Assembly: GCF_008905045.1 (NCBI RefSeq)
Contig: NZ_VWMY01000086.1
Span: forward strand, 1-38,210
Reading direction: 5' to 3'
DNA from: Streptomyces albicerus
Lineage (GTDB): Bacteria; Actinomycetota; Actinomycetes; Streptomycetales; Streptomycetaceae
DNA length: 38,210 bases
Part shown: positions 8,266 to 16,809 of the stretch, one piece after another
How positions within the stretch are numbered: position 1 is the stretch's first letter
How the letters are laid out: every line of letters starts with the position of its first letter
The notes under the pieces: model-generated
Database searches by the model: none
What the model was told of the DNA's origin: nothing
What the model saw: the letters and a program-made list of their open reading frames with translations, nothing else
Program-made: the position numbers and the translations under genes

Positions 8266-9519
8266 ATGTATCTGAGTCGCGTCAAAGTAAGCGGACTACG
8301 CGCAAGCGCAGAGACGCCAATAAGTTGCGACCTTCCCGGCAGGTTCAGCGTGATGATCGGGCCGAACGGCGCGGGCAAGACCACCCTCACGGACGCGCTC
8401 TACCTTGCACACCCAGGGAGCCGGTTTCCGGTGCTCCCAAGACCGACGTCAGCCGCGCTGGCACCGCCAGATATCGGCGTCGAGCGCAGCATAGACATCG
8501 CGTACACCCTGGCCGACGACCTCCATGCCGAGGGGCGCCTCGGCCGCGAGATACACACCACAGCGCATCGACGGCTCGGTCGCGAAGCTGAATCCTGGAG
8601 TGTCTCCCTTCACCGACAACTGGGAACCGTCACCTCGCGCCTGACAAGCAGCCACAGCCTCGCCCGGAAGATCGACCAGTTCAAGCTGATCTATCTGCCC
8701 GCATGGCGTCATCCGCTGGACGAGCTCGCCCGCCGCGAGGCGCGCATCTTGGTGGAGCTACTCCGCGCACGGCAGCAGGAACTCCACGGCAGCCGCAACC
8801 TGGTGGCTCTACGAGCCCGTGCCTCCCGGCTATTGGAGGATCTCGCCAAGGACAGTCTGATCGACGCCGTTGAGGCTCGCATCGGCGAACAGCTGGGCAG
8901 ACTGACCGCCGGCGTGAGCCCACAATGGCCCTACGTGCGCGGTCAAGTCATTGACGACACCTATCTCGCCCGCGTCCTGGAGATCATGCTCGCTGTGATC
9001 GAAGGCCGCTCCGCAGCCCGTCCTCTGGAGGTCTCGGGCCTTGGGTACGTCAACCTGCTGCATATTGCTGTGACGTTGGCTGCGATACCTGATTCCACCG
9101 AGATCCCCCTCGCCCCGACGGACCCATCAGAGAGCATCGATCACGAACCCCCGTCCGAGGAGGAGCAGGCGCGGCAGGCGTTCGAGAACCTGGCGCAAGC
9201 ACAAGCTGAGGCGGCCTCCGAGGAAGATTCCTTCTTCTCCACCGCCCCTTTCCACGCAACGGTCGTCATCGAGGAGCCTGAAGCCCATCTCCACCCTCAG
9301 CTGCAGCACTCGTTGGTCCGTTACCTGCGCAGAACAGTCAAGGCACGACCCGAGCTGCAGGTGCTCCTCACCAGTCACGCGAGTGACATCATCACAGCCT
9401 GCGATCCCACGGAGCTCGTCGTCGTGCGTCGGACCGACCATGGAAGTGTCAGCCGCTGCGTCAAGGACGTCGTCCCGGACCACCATCGCGATGCCACGCT
9501 CCCCATGGCCAGACTGCAC
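8266..9519 (+). pseudogene. OLD-family ATP-dependent nuclease, 5' part (ATPase domain), split by insertion
   Basis: The first 418 codons of an overcoming-lysogenization-defect (OLD) type nuclease. Visible ATPase motifs: Walker A IGPNGAGKTT near residue 30, an ABC-signature-like LEVSGLGYVNLLH, Walker B HATVVIEEPEAHLHPQ and the switch histidine LLTSHASDI. OLD proteins join this ATPase to a TOPRIM nuclease domain and act in phage defence or DNA processing, sometimes with a UvrD-like helicase (Gabija). Here the frame breaks at 9519, where an IS256-family element begins; 9512-9519 is one copy of the target duplication. The ATG at 8266 follows GATCGGGGGCC. The remaining 3' part lies at 12618-13003. 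Unspliced, it would yield only the ATPase half plus 10 foreign residues. Confidence 0.85.
9512..9519. repeat. Left target-site duplication of the IS256-family element
   Basis: GACTGCAC, repeated exactly at 12618-12625. Eight bases is the usual duplication length for IS256 elements. Confidence 0.9.
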
Positions 9520-9544
9520 GGGTGTGTCAATTTAACGGCTGATC
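9520..9544 (+). repeat. IS256 left terminal inverted repeat
   Basis: Starts GGGTGTGTCAATTTAACGGC. The other end read inwards starts GGGAGTGTAAATCTAACGGC. Confidence 0.85.
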
Positions 9545-9559
9545 TTGGTTGTTGAGTGG

Positions 9560-10270
9560 TCAGTTGTTGTTCGAGGTCAGGCGGCCCTCGAAGGTGATCT
9601 GGAACGCGTTCAGGGGTGCCTTCCATCGCATGGTCCACCTCTTGCGGCCCTTCCCCGTCGGATCCAGGCTCATCAGCGCCATGTAGATGCACTTGAGGGC
9701 GGCGACCTCGTTGGGGAAGTGTCCGCGGGCGCGGACGGCTCTGCGGATGCGGGCGTTGACGCTCTCGATCGCATTCGTGCTGCAGATGACCTTGCGGATC
9801 TCGACGTCGAAGGAGAGGAAGGGCACGAACTCGGCCCAGGCGTCCGACCACAGCTTAACGATCGCCGGATACTTCTTCCCCCACGCCTCCTGGAACTCCA
9901 GGAACCGTTCCGTCGCCGCGTCCTCGCTGGGCGCGGTGTAGACGGGCTTGAGTGCCTTGGCGACCTTGTCCCAGTCCTGACGTGCGGCGTAACGGAACGA
10001 GTTGCGCAGCAGGTGCACCACACACGTCTGGACAATCGTGCGAGGCCAGACGGCCTCCACGGCCTCGGGCAGTCCCTTGAGCCCGTCGCAGACCAGCATC
10101 AGCACATCGTCCAGGCCGCGGTTCTTCAGCTCGGTGAACACATGCAGCCAGTACTTCGCACCCTCGCCGCCGTCACCGGTCCAGATCCCCAGGATGTCCC
10201 GGGTCCCTTCGGTGGTCACCGCCATCACGACATAGACCGGACGGTTCGCGACCTGCCCGTCCCTGATCTT
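9560..10270 (-). pseudogene. IS256-family transposase, C-terminal part (separated by ISL3)
   Basis: It continues the transposase started at 12568. Visible family features: RDGQVANRPVYVVMAVTTEG, GIWTGDGGEGAKYWLHVFTE, the second Asp in LMLVCDGLKGLPEA, and the Glu in CSTNAIESVNARIRRAVRAR. Read after precise removal of the ISL3 element, the junction gives INVKIRDGQ without a frame change. The stop is at 9560. Confidence 0.85.
10263..10270. repeat. Left target-site duplication of the ISL3-family element
   Basis: CTGATCTT, repeated exactly at 11970-11977; eight bases is typical of ISL3-family insertion. Confidence 0.9.
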
Positions 10271-10299
10271 GGTTCTGTCGACGATCTTGTGATCCGGAC
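10271..10299 (+). repeat. ISL3 left terminal inverted repeat
   Basis: 29 bp, identical in inverted orientation to 11941-11969. Confidence 0.9.
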
Positions 10300-10308
10300 G
10301 GTCGAGGC

Positions 10309-11886
10309 TCACCGTGTGAGCAGGACGCGTTTGCGAAGGAGATCGAGACTGGCCCTGCCGAACATCTGGCGTTTCAGCATCTTCAGCCGGTTGATGTTGC
10401 CCTCGACGGCGCCGGAACTGTGCGGCAGAGACAGCCCGTTGCGGACCGCGGCGAAGTCGCGGCGGAGGTTGCGGGCAAAGCCCGCAAGCGGAGCCAGACT
10501 GTCCCGTTCGACATCGGTGATCCAGTCTTCGAGGCGGTCGCCGTGGCGTCCGGTCATCATCGCGGCGAACTTCCTGATGTGAAGAGTGAGCCGGTCGAGT
10601 TCGGGATCGCGCTCACGCAGCCGGTGCAGTTTGTCGGCGTCCTCGTCCCGCAGGTGCTCGGGGTGGGTCATGATCCAGGAGGTGACTTCGCGGACCGAAG
10701 GAGGCTTCGGTCCCGGGTCGGGTGCGTGGCCACGCCCGGTCCGGTAGCGCCGCAGATGCCGCTGAACGGCCAACTCGCCGCCGAGATAGCCGAGTTGCTT
10801 GATCTCGCGGTAGAGCTGGGAGGCGTTCCTGACGCCCTCATTCCAGCGCCGGTGCAGGTAGCCGATGTACGGGTCGACGACATGCGCTCGTTGGAGGTTC
10901 TTGGCCACGACATCGTCGGCGGAGCGGGCGTTGACCAGTTTGCGGACGGTGGCCTGGTGCAGCCCGAGCTTCCGTCCGATCGCCGCCTTCGACATCCCCT
11001 GCTGCCACAGCTCGTGGGCGGCAGCATGCTGCTCCCGCAGCCGGGTCACGATCTTCAGCTCTTTCGGCGGCTGGACCACCTCGGGCTCCATCTCCAGGTG
11101 GCCCGGGCTGGAGGCCGAGCCGGGAGGCTTTTCGGCCAGGCGGGAGCGATGGGCATTGACCGTCTTTTCGACCGCTTGGCCGAGGTTGGCCCACAGGTGA
11201 TAGCGATCCGCGACCTGTTTGGCCTGCGGCGCCCCGACCCGAGCGCCCTCTCCGTAACCGCTGGAACGGTCCCGGCAAATGACCTTCACCTCGGGGTGAT
11301 CGCGGAGCCAGGCGGCCAGGTCCTCGCCTTCGCGACCGTCGTAGAGGTGCAGTGGTCGGTGGGTGGCCATGTCGATCAGGACCGTGCCGTAGTGGCGGCC
11401 CTTGCGGAAGGCGAAGTCGTCGACACCGAGGATCTCCACCTTGCCGATTTCCGGCTCGGGCAGGGACCTGACCAGCTGCAACAGCGTGTCCTTGCCCACG
11501 GTGAGGCCGACCGCGGCCGCCAGGCGGGCACCTGCCCGGCCGGCCAGGGCCAGCCCGATCTGCGTCAACATCGCACGCAGCAGCGGGGTATGGCGGCTGT
11601 GCGGGGTGGTGAGTCCCGCGAGCTGCTCGGCGAACGTCACCGCCGTGCAGGCAGGGTTCTCGCAGCGGAAGCGGCGTATGCATAACTCGATCACGACGCC
11701 GAGCCCGCCCACGGGGACATCACGCAGCTGGCGTACATACCGGCCGTGCACCCGTGCCGAGCCCTGGCCGCACCGGCAGGCCGCGGTCGTCGCTCGCGCG
11801 CGCGGCCTCAGCACCACTTCGTCCGGCCGCCGCTGGACCTCCTCGATCAGCAGCGCGGACAGGTGCGGAAACAACTCCAACAGCAC
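10309..11886 (-). CDS. ISL3-family transposase
   Basis: A 525-residue full-length transposase. The N-terminal zinc-binding part shows CRCG and RRFRCENPACTAVTF; a helix-turn-helix segment follows at GLALAGRAGARLAAAVGLT. The DDE catalytic residues are seen in ILGVDDFAFRKGRHYGT (first Asp), VICRDRSSGY (second Asp) and SGAVEGNINRLKMLKRQMFG (Glu, the family hallmark). A long insertion with LHQATVRKLV, a second helix-turn-helix-like segment, sits between the last two. The start ATG at 11886 lies 83 bases inside the right end. No frameshift or stop is visible, so it should be able to act on its own 29-bp ends. Confidence 0.93.
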   Translation of the reverse strand: MLLELFPHLSALLIEEVQRRPDEVVLRPRARATTAACRCGQGSARVHGRYVRQLRDVPVGGLGVVIELCIRRFRCENPACTAVTFAEQLAGLTTPHSRHTPLLRAMLTQIGLALAGRAGARLAAAVGLTVGKDTLLQLVRSLPEPEIGKVEILGVDDFAFRKGRHYGTVLIDMATHRPLHLYDGREGEDLAAWLRDHPEVKVICRDRSSGYGEGARVGAPQAKQVADRYHLWANLGQAVEKTVNAHRSRLAEKPPGSASSPGHLEMEPEVVQPPKELKIVTRLREQHAAAHELWQQGMSKAAIGRKLGLHQATVRKLVNARSADDVVAKNLQRAHVVDPYIGYLHRRWNEGVRNASQLYREIKQLGYLGGELAVQRHLRRYRTGRGHAPDPGPKPPSVREVTSWIMTHPEHLRDEDADKLHRLRERDPELDRLTLHIRKFAAMMTGRHGDRLEDWITDVERDSLAPLAGFARNLRRDFAAVRNGLSLPHSSGAVEGNINRLKMLKRQMFGRASLDLLRKRVLLTR

Positions 11887-11940
11887 ATTACGAGAGCACG
11901 CGATGCATGATCGCGAACAGCTGACACGACCCGCTCAAGT

Positions 11941-11969
11941 GTCCGGATCACAAGATCGTCGACAGAACC
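11941..11969 (-). repeat. ISL3 right terminal inverted repeat
   Basis: 29 bp, an exact inverted copy of 10271-10299. Confidence 0.9.
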
Positions 11970-12568
11970 CTGATCTTGACGTTTATGGCGTCCACGAACA
12001 GGACGGGGTAGACGCGGTCGAGGGGACGGCTCTGCCATTCGGCCATGCCTTCCATGACCTTGTCGGTGATGGCGGAGACGGTCTGCTTGGACACTTCGGC
12101 GCCGTAGACCTCGGCGAGATGAGCCGATATCTCCCCGTGGGTAAGGCCCTTCGCGGACAACGACAGCACCATCTCGTCGACGCCGGTGAGGCGCCGCTGC
12201 CGCTTCTTGACGATCTGCGGTTCGAAGCTGCCGGCAGTGTCGCGAGGCACCTTCACCTCTACCGGTCCGACGTCGGTCAGCACGGTCTTGGCGCGGGTGC
12301 CGTTACGACTGTTGCCGTTGTTCTTCCCTGCCGGATCATGCTTCTCATAACCGAGGTGGTCGGTGATCTCGCCTTCCAGAGCAGATTCCAAGACCCGCTT
12401 GGTCAGCTGCTGCAGCAGCCCGCCCTGCCCGGTCAGCTGCAGCCCCTCCGACCGGGCCCGCTCTACCAGCATCGCAACCAGTTGCTCGTCGGACACGGGC
12501 GCAGGCTGCCCCAACTGGGCACTCTCGACAGGTTCCACGGTCTCCAACTCCACGGCGGTGTCAGTCAC
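11970..12568 (-). pseudogene. IS256-family transposase, N-terminal part (separated by ISL3)
   Basis: It begins at ATG 12568 after GGGAGAGACGTCA. The reading shows LTKRVLESALEGEITDHLGY, NSRNGTRAKTVLTDVG, VEVKVPRDTAGSFEPQIVKK and LFVDAINVKI, the last carrying the first catalytic Asp. These are diagnostic for IS256/mutator transposases. The frame is then broken by the ISL3 element inserted into the codon region for KIRD; the C-terminal two-thirds is at 9560-10270. Confidence 0.88.
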
Positions 12569-12592
12569 TTGACGTCTCTCCCATGATCGTCG

Positions 12593-12617
12593 GATCCGCC
12601 GTTAGATTTACACTCCC
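12593..12617 (-). repeat. IS256 right terminal inverted repeat
   Basis: Matches the left end at 21 of 25 bases. It is followed by the target copy GACTGCAC at 12618-12625. Confidence 0.85.
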
Positions 12618-13003
12618 GACTGCACCTGGACGCGAGTCGTTCGTCGGCCCTCTTCGCCGAACGCCTGCTCCTAGTAGAAGGAGTTACCGAGGGCGCGGTG
12701 GTGCGTGAGTTCGGCCGGGCCTGGGCGGGTGGCGACGAAGCGAAGCAAGCTTTCATTGATGCCCTGAGCATCATCCCGATGGGCACCAAGGTCGGTCAGT
12801 GGGCCGCCCATCTGCTGGCGACACCGGGCAAGGAGCTGTGCACGAAGCTGGCCATCCTCCGTGACAGCGACAGTGACCTTCCCTTCGAGAGCGCGCGCGA
12901 CGTGCCCAAGTGGGCTGCTGAGCACGATCCATCCATAGTCCGGGTGTTCATCAGTCATCCCACCCTCGAGCCGGCGATCACTCCGGGCAACGAGCACCTC
13001 GTA
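12618..13003 (+). pseudogene. OLD-family nuclease, 3' part (TOPRIM domain), truncated
   Basis: Directly after the second GACTGCAC copy the OLD frame resumes: RLHLDASRSSALFAERLLLV, EGVTEGAVVREFGRAW. LLLVEGVTE carries the conserved TOPRIM Glu, and KLAILRDSDSD supplies the DxD pair. Joining codons through the duplication (ARLH then LDAS) restores one continuous frame. After PAITPGNEHLV near 13003 the reading no longer resembles OLD proteins; it runs antisense to a decayed minus-strand gene, so the last C-terminal helices are lost through a second, independent break. No helicase partner is visible. Confidence 0.8.
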
Positions 13004-13440
13004 CTTGGGATCTGCCTTGGGCGAGTCCGGCTGGAGCGAGGGGTAGTTGATGGTGGTGAACCCGCAGCTCGATCAAGCCGGTGCGGGCTTCATCGTCCAG
13101 CCGGATCCAGTTCTTCATCTCGTGCGGCGGATAGATCGCATCGAGGTGGTGGGCCCCGTGCGACGGGCAGGCCGAACTGGGGGTCGGTCAGTGTCAGTCG
13201 ACCAACTCCTGCTTCCGGTACGGCACGCCGGTCCGGTGGTCGAGGTCCAGGCACCAGCGCACCGGTCCCAGTCCCTCGTAGCCGCGGATCCCGAGCCCGC
13301 GGTAGCCGCCGACAGCGGCCGCCAGGCGAGTCCGGCGAGGATGATGTCGAGCGCTTCCGCCTCAACTCGATTCCACACGCCTGCGGGCAGGCCGGTCAGC
13401 CACGCCGACGTCGCCCGGCCAGACTGGTGGATCTCGATGC
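13004..13440 (-). pseudogene. Decayed gene of unknown function
   Basis: Good coding patches on the minus strand are scattered across three frames: EIHQSGRATSAWLTGLPAGV, then GYRGLGIRGYEGLGPVRWCL, then HHLDAIYPPHEMKNWIRLDD, then TTINYPSLQPDSPKADPKYE. At least three frameshifts and an internal stop separate them. The last patch runs into the OLD breakpoint near 13003. The family is not recognised. Confidence 0.45.
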
Positions 13441-13494
13441 CGTTCTTCGTGCGCTGCCGCCGCAGCCGCCGAGACTGCGTTCTCCTGCGGCTGG

Positions 13495-13584
13495 CGTCCT
13501 TATCTCCGGCGGGAAGGCCATGTAAGGGGTGAACTCGCTCCACGCGGCCTGCCAGGTCCGCGCGATCGCGGGATACGAAACGGC
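13495..13584 (-). pseudogene. Short IS256 transposase fragment
   Basis: The minus strand reads YPAIARTWQAAWSEFTPYMA followed by FPPEIR, matching the segment just before the catalytic Glu in IS256 transposases; compare YPAIVKLWSDAWAEFVPFLS in the neighbouring element at 9560-10270. About 30 codons remain. It is a different lineage from the nearby IS256 copy. Confidence 0.6.
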
Positions 13585-13613
13585 CTGGCCCTGCGGCGTT
13601 CACCTCCTGGCGG

Positions 13614-14516
13614 CTACGCACTGAGTCTCTTCGACATGGCAGCACCCTTTGAAGCGCTCAAGTTCGCGATCTCGGCGATGACATCACCCGGGTCCCTGTC
13701 CGGGACCCACGGGAGTACCGCGATTTCGTCCGCTCCGGCCGCACGGGCCGCGTCCGCGTACGTCTGGAACGCCTCAGGTGTGGTGTAGGTGAAGCCGTGG
13801 ATGCGGCGCAGGTGTGTGGGGTCGCGGCCCACGGCCGCGCAGGCATCCTCAAGCCGCCCGGCCGTCGGGGAGATCTCTTCTGCGGGCAGCATCCAGCTGA
13901 TCCATCCGTCGCCGTGCCGGGCTGCGCGACGCAGGGCGCGTGGGCTCTGGCCACCGACGAGGATGGGCGGCCGTGGCCGCTGGACGGGCTTGGGCAGTGC
14001 CACGACATTGCGGAAGGAGAGGAACTTCCCTTCGTAGGTGGCGAGTTCGTCCTTCCAGATGCGGGTCATTGCGGCGATGTACTCGTCCGCGCGAGCGCCT
14101 CTCTGCTCGTACGGAACTCCGAGGGCGGCGTACTCCTCCGGGGACCAGCCGAGGCCGACGCCGACGTCGACCCGCCCTGCCGACAGGTGGTCGAGGGCCA
14201 CGATCTGTTTGGCCAGGAGCAACGGATTGCGCTGGGGCAGGATCAGGACGTTGGTGCCCAGTCGCAGGCGGGTGGTGGTCCTGGCCGCGGCGGCGAGTCC
14301 GAACAGTGGGTCGTACCATCCCTGTCGAGGGCCGAGCGGAGGAAGGCCGTCCGAGCTGTAGGGGTAGTTGGGGGCGTATCGCTCGAAGAGCACGATGTGG
14401 TCCGGGAGCCACAGGTGAGCGAAGCCCATACTCTCGATCCGCCTGGCGGTCTCTCCGGCGTCCGCCAGCGTGTTTCCCGGTTGTCCGTCGAACAGCAGAA
14501 TGATCCCGACGTCCAT
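13614..14516 (-). CDS. Luciferase-like (probably F420-dependent) oxidoreductase
   Basis: A 300-residue TIM-barrel flavin/F420 enzyme of the LLM class. It shows LWLPDHIVLF near the N-terminus, RLRLGTNVLILPQRNPLLLA (the standard barrel segment), VGVGLGWSPEEYAALG, and RPPILVGGQSPRALRRAARH typical of the actinobacterial F420 branch. It would oxidise or reduce a ring carbon or alcohol using F420. The ATG at 14516 follows AAAAGGAGAAGCAG. It is the last gene of the terpenoid operon, 62 bases after the SDR stop, and probably a late tailoring step. Membership is inferred from strand and spacing; flanking transposase debris begins right after its stop. Confidence 0.85.
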   Translation of the reverse strand: MDVGIILLFDGQPGNTLADAGETARRIESMGFAHLWLPDHIVLFERYAPNYPYSSDGLPPLGPRQGWYDPLFGLAAAARTTTRLRLGTNVLILPQRNPLLLAKQIVALDHLSAGRVDVGVGLGWSPEEYAALGVPYEQRGARADEYIAAMTRIWKDELATYEGKFLSFRNVVALPKPVQRPRPPILVGGQSPRALRRAARHGDGWISWMLPAEEISPTAGRLEDACAAVGRDPTHLRRIHGFTYTTPEAFQTYADAARAAGADEIAVLPWVPDRDPGDVIAEIANLSASKGAAMSKRLSA

Positions 14517-14578
14517 GGCTGCTTCTCCTTTTCTCGCGATGTGCCCTCGCTGCCCATCCGTCTGTTGCCGTGGGCGCC

Positions 14579-15331
14579 TCACTGCGCCAGATAGCCGCCG
14601 TCGATCGGATGGACGCTTCCGGTGATGTAGGCCGCGGCGTCCGAGACGAGGAAGGCCACCAGTGACGCGACCTCCTCGGGACGGGCGACGCGCTTGATCG
14701 GCTGGGCGGCGACCGCCCCTTCCACCAGCCGCATGGCAGGCTTGATCATCGGTGTGTCCACGGGACCGGGCGCGACCGCCACGACACGGACGCCGGCAGC
14801 CGCGTACTCCAGGGCGGCGGCGCGCGTGAGGCCGATGATCGCGTGCTTGCTCGCCGTGTAGGCCGACATCGTGGGGAAGCCCGCCTCGCCGGCGATCGAG
14901 GAGATGTTGACGATGGCCCCGCTCGCGGCCGCCGCCATCACCGGGAGTTCCGCCCGCATGCAGTGGAACACGCCCATGATGTTCACTTCGAAGACTCGGC
15001 GGCACTCTGCGGCCGGGGCTTCGGCGAGTGGCGCGAGCGGCCCGAGGATCCCGGCCGCGTTGACGGCGATGTGCAAGGCGCCCTCGATGGCCGTCATGGA
15101 GTCGACCAACGACCCGACCGTGCCAAGGTGCGATACGTCTACGTGTACGCCCCGGGCCTTGCCGCCCGTGGCCTTGATCTTGTCGGCGGTGCGGTGGGCC
15201 GCCGCCTCGTCGACGTCGGCGATGACGACCGCAGCGCCAAGCTCGGCCAGGTGCGTCGCGCAGGCCGCTCCGATGCCGGAGCCGCCGCCGGTGACCAGGG
15301 CCACCCTGTGGGCGAAGTCAGCGGTGTTCAT
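14579..15331 (-). CDS. Short-chain dehydrogenase/reductase
   Basis: A 250-residue classical SDR. The cofactor motif TGGGSGIG lies near residue 15, with an acidic residue after the second strand (VIADVD) favouring NAD(H). NAAG and the catalytic set Asn (NIMGVF), Ser (NISSIAG), Tyr and Lys (YTASK) are all present, with VAPGPVDTPM after the active site. It would interconvert an alcohol and a ketone. The ATG at 15331 begins one base after the P450 stop (TGA-G-ATG), so the two are translationally coupled; the likely substrate is the alcohol made by that P450. Confidence 0.92.
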   Translation of the reverse strand: MNTADFAHRVALVTGGGSGIGAACATHLAELGAAVVIADVDEAAAHRTADKIKATGGKARGVHVDVSHLGTVGSLVDSMTAIEGALHIAVNAAGILGPLAPLAEAPAAECRRVFEVNIMGVFHCMRAELPVMAAAASGAIVNISSIAGEAGFPTMSAYTASKHAIIGLTRAAALEYAAAGVRVVAVAPGPVDTPMIKPAMRLVEGAVAAQPIKRVARPEEVASLVAFLVSDAAAYITGSVHPIDGGYLAQ

Positions 15332-15332
15332 C

Positions 15333-16736
15333 TCAGCCCATGCCTTCCTGTTGGTGCTTGCTGGTGTTCGGGACGACCGTCGTGGACCTGTCCTCGACGC
15401 GCGGGGTGGGAATCATGGGGAGCCGCCCCGGGTGGATCACGACGGTGTTGCCCGGGCGGAGGTTGTGGCCGGTGGCGGGGCGCAGTTTCCAGCGGGACAC
15501 GATGTGGGCCGTCGCCAAGGTGAGTTCGGTCCAGGCGAACCCGTCTCCGATGCACTGTCGGCTACCTGCGCCGAAGGGGATGAAGGCGTGCCGCAGCGTC
15601 TCCGTCTGCGGGAGCGGCCAGCGGTCCGGGTCGAAGCGCAGTGGGTCCGGGTAGAGCACGGGATCGCGGTGCAGTGTCGCCGGGCTGAACACCACGTCAG
15701 TGCCGGGGGGAAGCGTGACATCGCCGAGTGCGACGGGGGCGGTGGAACGGCGCATCACCAGCCACAGCGGGTGGTACAGACGCAACACCTCACACACGAC
15801 CCGCCGGGTGTACCGGAGTTCGGGCAGCGTCGCGGCCTGGACGGGGTGGTCTCCGGCTGCCGCGCGAACCTCCGCGTACACGCGCTGGTCGACCTCCGGA
15901 TGGCGGCCCAGGACATGGCAGATCCAGGCGAGCGTGCTGTTGGTGGTCTCCATGCCGGCGATCAGCAGGTTGATCACCTCGTCGCGGATCTCCTCGTCCG
16001 TCATGGCGTCGCCGGTGTCCGCGTCACGGGCCGACAGGAGCATGGAGAGCAGATCGCCGTGGTCGGTGCCGGCCTCGCGGTAGGCGGCGATCATCTCCTC
16101 CACCACGGAGCGCAACCGCGCGGCGGCCGTGTTGAAGCGGCGGATGGCAGGGGTGGGGATGCTGTCCATGAACGGGGGCGAGAGGGTGCGCCTGGTCAGC
16201 CCCTGGTTGAAGGCAGGCAGTGAGCGGTGCATCTCCTCCGCCGCGCGCTTGCCGGCCCCGGAGGCGAACAGCGTGCCGGCAAGGACGTCGACGACCAGGT
16301 TCTGCATCTCGATGTCGACGCGCACGGTGCGGTCGGGCCGCCAGTCGGCGATGCGCTCGTCCACGCACCGGAGCATGAGATCGCCGTAGCGGGTGATCCG
16401 CTCCCGGTGGAACGCGGGCTGTACGAGGCGCCGTTGGCGCCGGTGGTGCGTGTGGGTGGAGGTGACCAGGCCGTTGCCCAGGAATGGCCGCATCTTGTCG
16501 AAGATTAGGCCCTTCTCGAACTTGCGCGCCTCGGTGACGAGTACGCGATGGATCAGCTCGGGTGAGTTCACGACACAGACCGGGTGCGTACCGAGCCGGA
16601 TCCAGACGAGATCTCCCTGGGCACGCAGGGACTGGATGAACGCCATGCGTTTGACCATGAGGGGCAGCAGGTGCCCGAGGACCGGGATGCCGCCCGCGCC
16701 GGTGGGCGCAGCGGCGGAGGGAGGAGCGGTGATCAC
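15333..16736 (-). CDS. Cytochrome P450 (CYP183/PtlI-like)
   Basis: A 467-residue P450. The I-helix AGMETTNS carries the acid/threonine pair, the K-helix ExxR is in CEVLRLYHP, PERF-type FDPDRW follows, and the heme loop is FGAGSRQCIG with the Cys ligand. Its length, and the N-terminal GGIPVLGHLLPLM that resembles the proline-rich anchor region, resemble the pentalenene oxygenase PtlI group rather than the shorter 400-residue Streptomyces P450s; this subfamily guess is from memory of the pattern. The start is GTG 16736 with AAGGAG six bases upstream. It presumably hydroxylates the terpene skeleton and needs a ferredoxin encoded elsewhere, since none is visible here. Confidence 0.9.
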   Translation of the reverse strand: MITAPPSAAAPTGAGGIPVLGHLLPLMVKRMAFIQSLRAQGDLVWIRLGTHPVCVVNSPELIHRVLVTEARKFEKGLIFDKMRPFLGNGLVTSTHTHHRRQRRLVQPAFHRERITRYGDLMLRCVDERIADWRPDRTVRVDIEMQNLVVDVLAGTLFASGAGKRAAEEMHRSLPAFNQGLTRRTLSPPFMDSIPTPAIRRFNTAAARLRSVVEEMIAAYREAGTDHGDLLSMLLSARDADTGDAMTDEEIRDEVINLLIAGMETTNSTLAWICHVLGRHPEVDQRVYAEVRAAAGDHPVQAATLPELRYTRRVVCEVLRLYHPLWLVMRRSTAPVALGDVTLPPGTDVVFSPATLHRDPVLYPDPLRFDPDRWPLPQTETLRHAFIPFGAGSRQCIGDGFAWTELTLATAHIVSRWKLRPATGHNLRPGNTVVIHPGRLPMIPTPRVEDRSTTVVPNTSKHQQEGMG

Positions 16737-16809
16737 GGTGTACTCCTTGGTGGGACGGGGTGGACTCCTCGGTGTGTGGCTGTGGCCGGCGTCGTGGGGG
16801 TGCGAGGGC

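Larger units (their letters stand above)
10271..11969 (-). mobile_element. ISL3-family insertion sequence, 1699 bp, intact
   Basis: Identical 29-bp terminal inverted repeats (10271-10299 and 11941-11969) begin GGTTCTGTCGACGATCTTGT. A perfect 8-bp target duplication flanks them. The transposase gene fills the element and is uninterrupted. The undecayed ends indicate that this is the youngest insertion of the nested set. Confidence 0.95.
9520..12617 (-). mobile_element. IS256-family element inserted in the OLD gene, itself carrying an ISL3 element
   Basis: The outer inverted repeats (9520-9544 and 12593-12617) match at 21 of 25 positions, sharing TAACGGC, and are bounded by the 8-bp repeat GACTGCAC. 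Without the internal ISL3 element and its duplication, the element is about 1.39 kb, a normal IS256 size. Its single transposase gene lies on the minus strand and is cut in two by the ISL3 element, so this copy cannot move by itself. Confidence 0.9.

Noticed and set aside
10420..12586. Long plus-strand frames opposite the ISL3 and IS256 transposases
   Set aside because: Both transposases on the minus strand have all catalytic motifs; the plus-strand readings have none.
13047..13532. 161-codon plus-strand frame beyond the OLD breakpoint
   Set aside because: Minus-strand patches in the same DNA look like real protein; the plus frame is their shadow.
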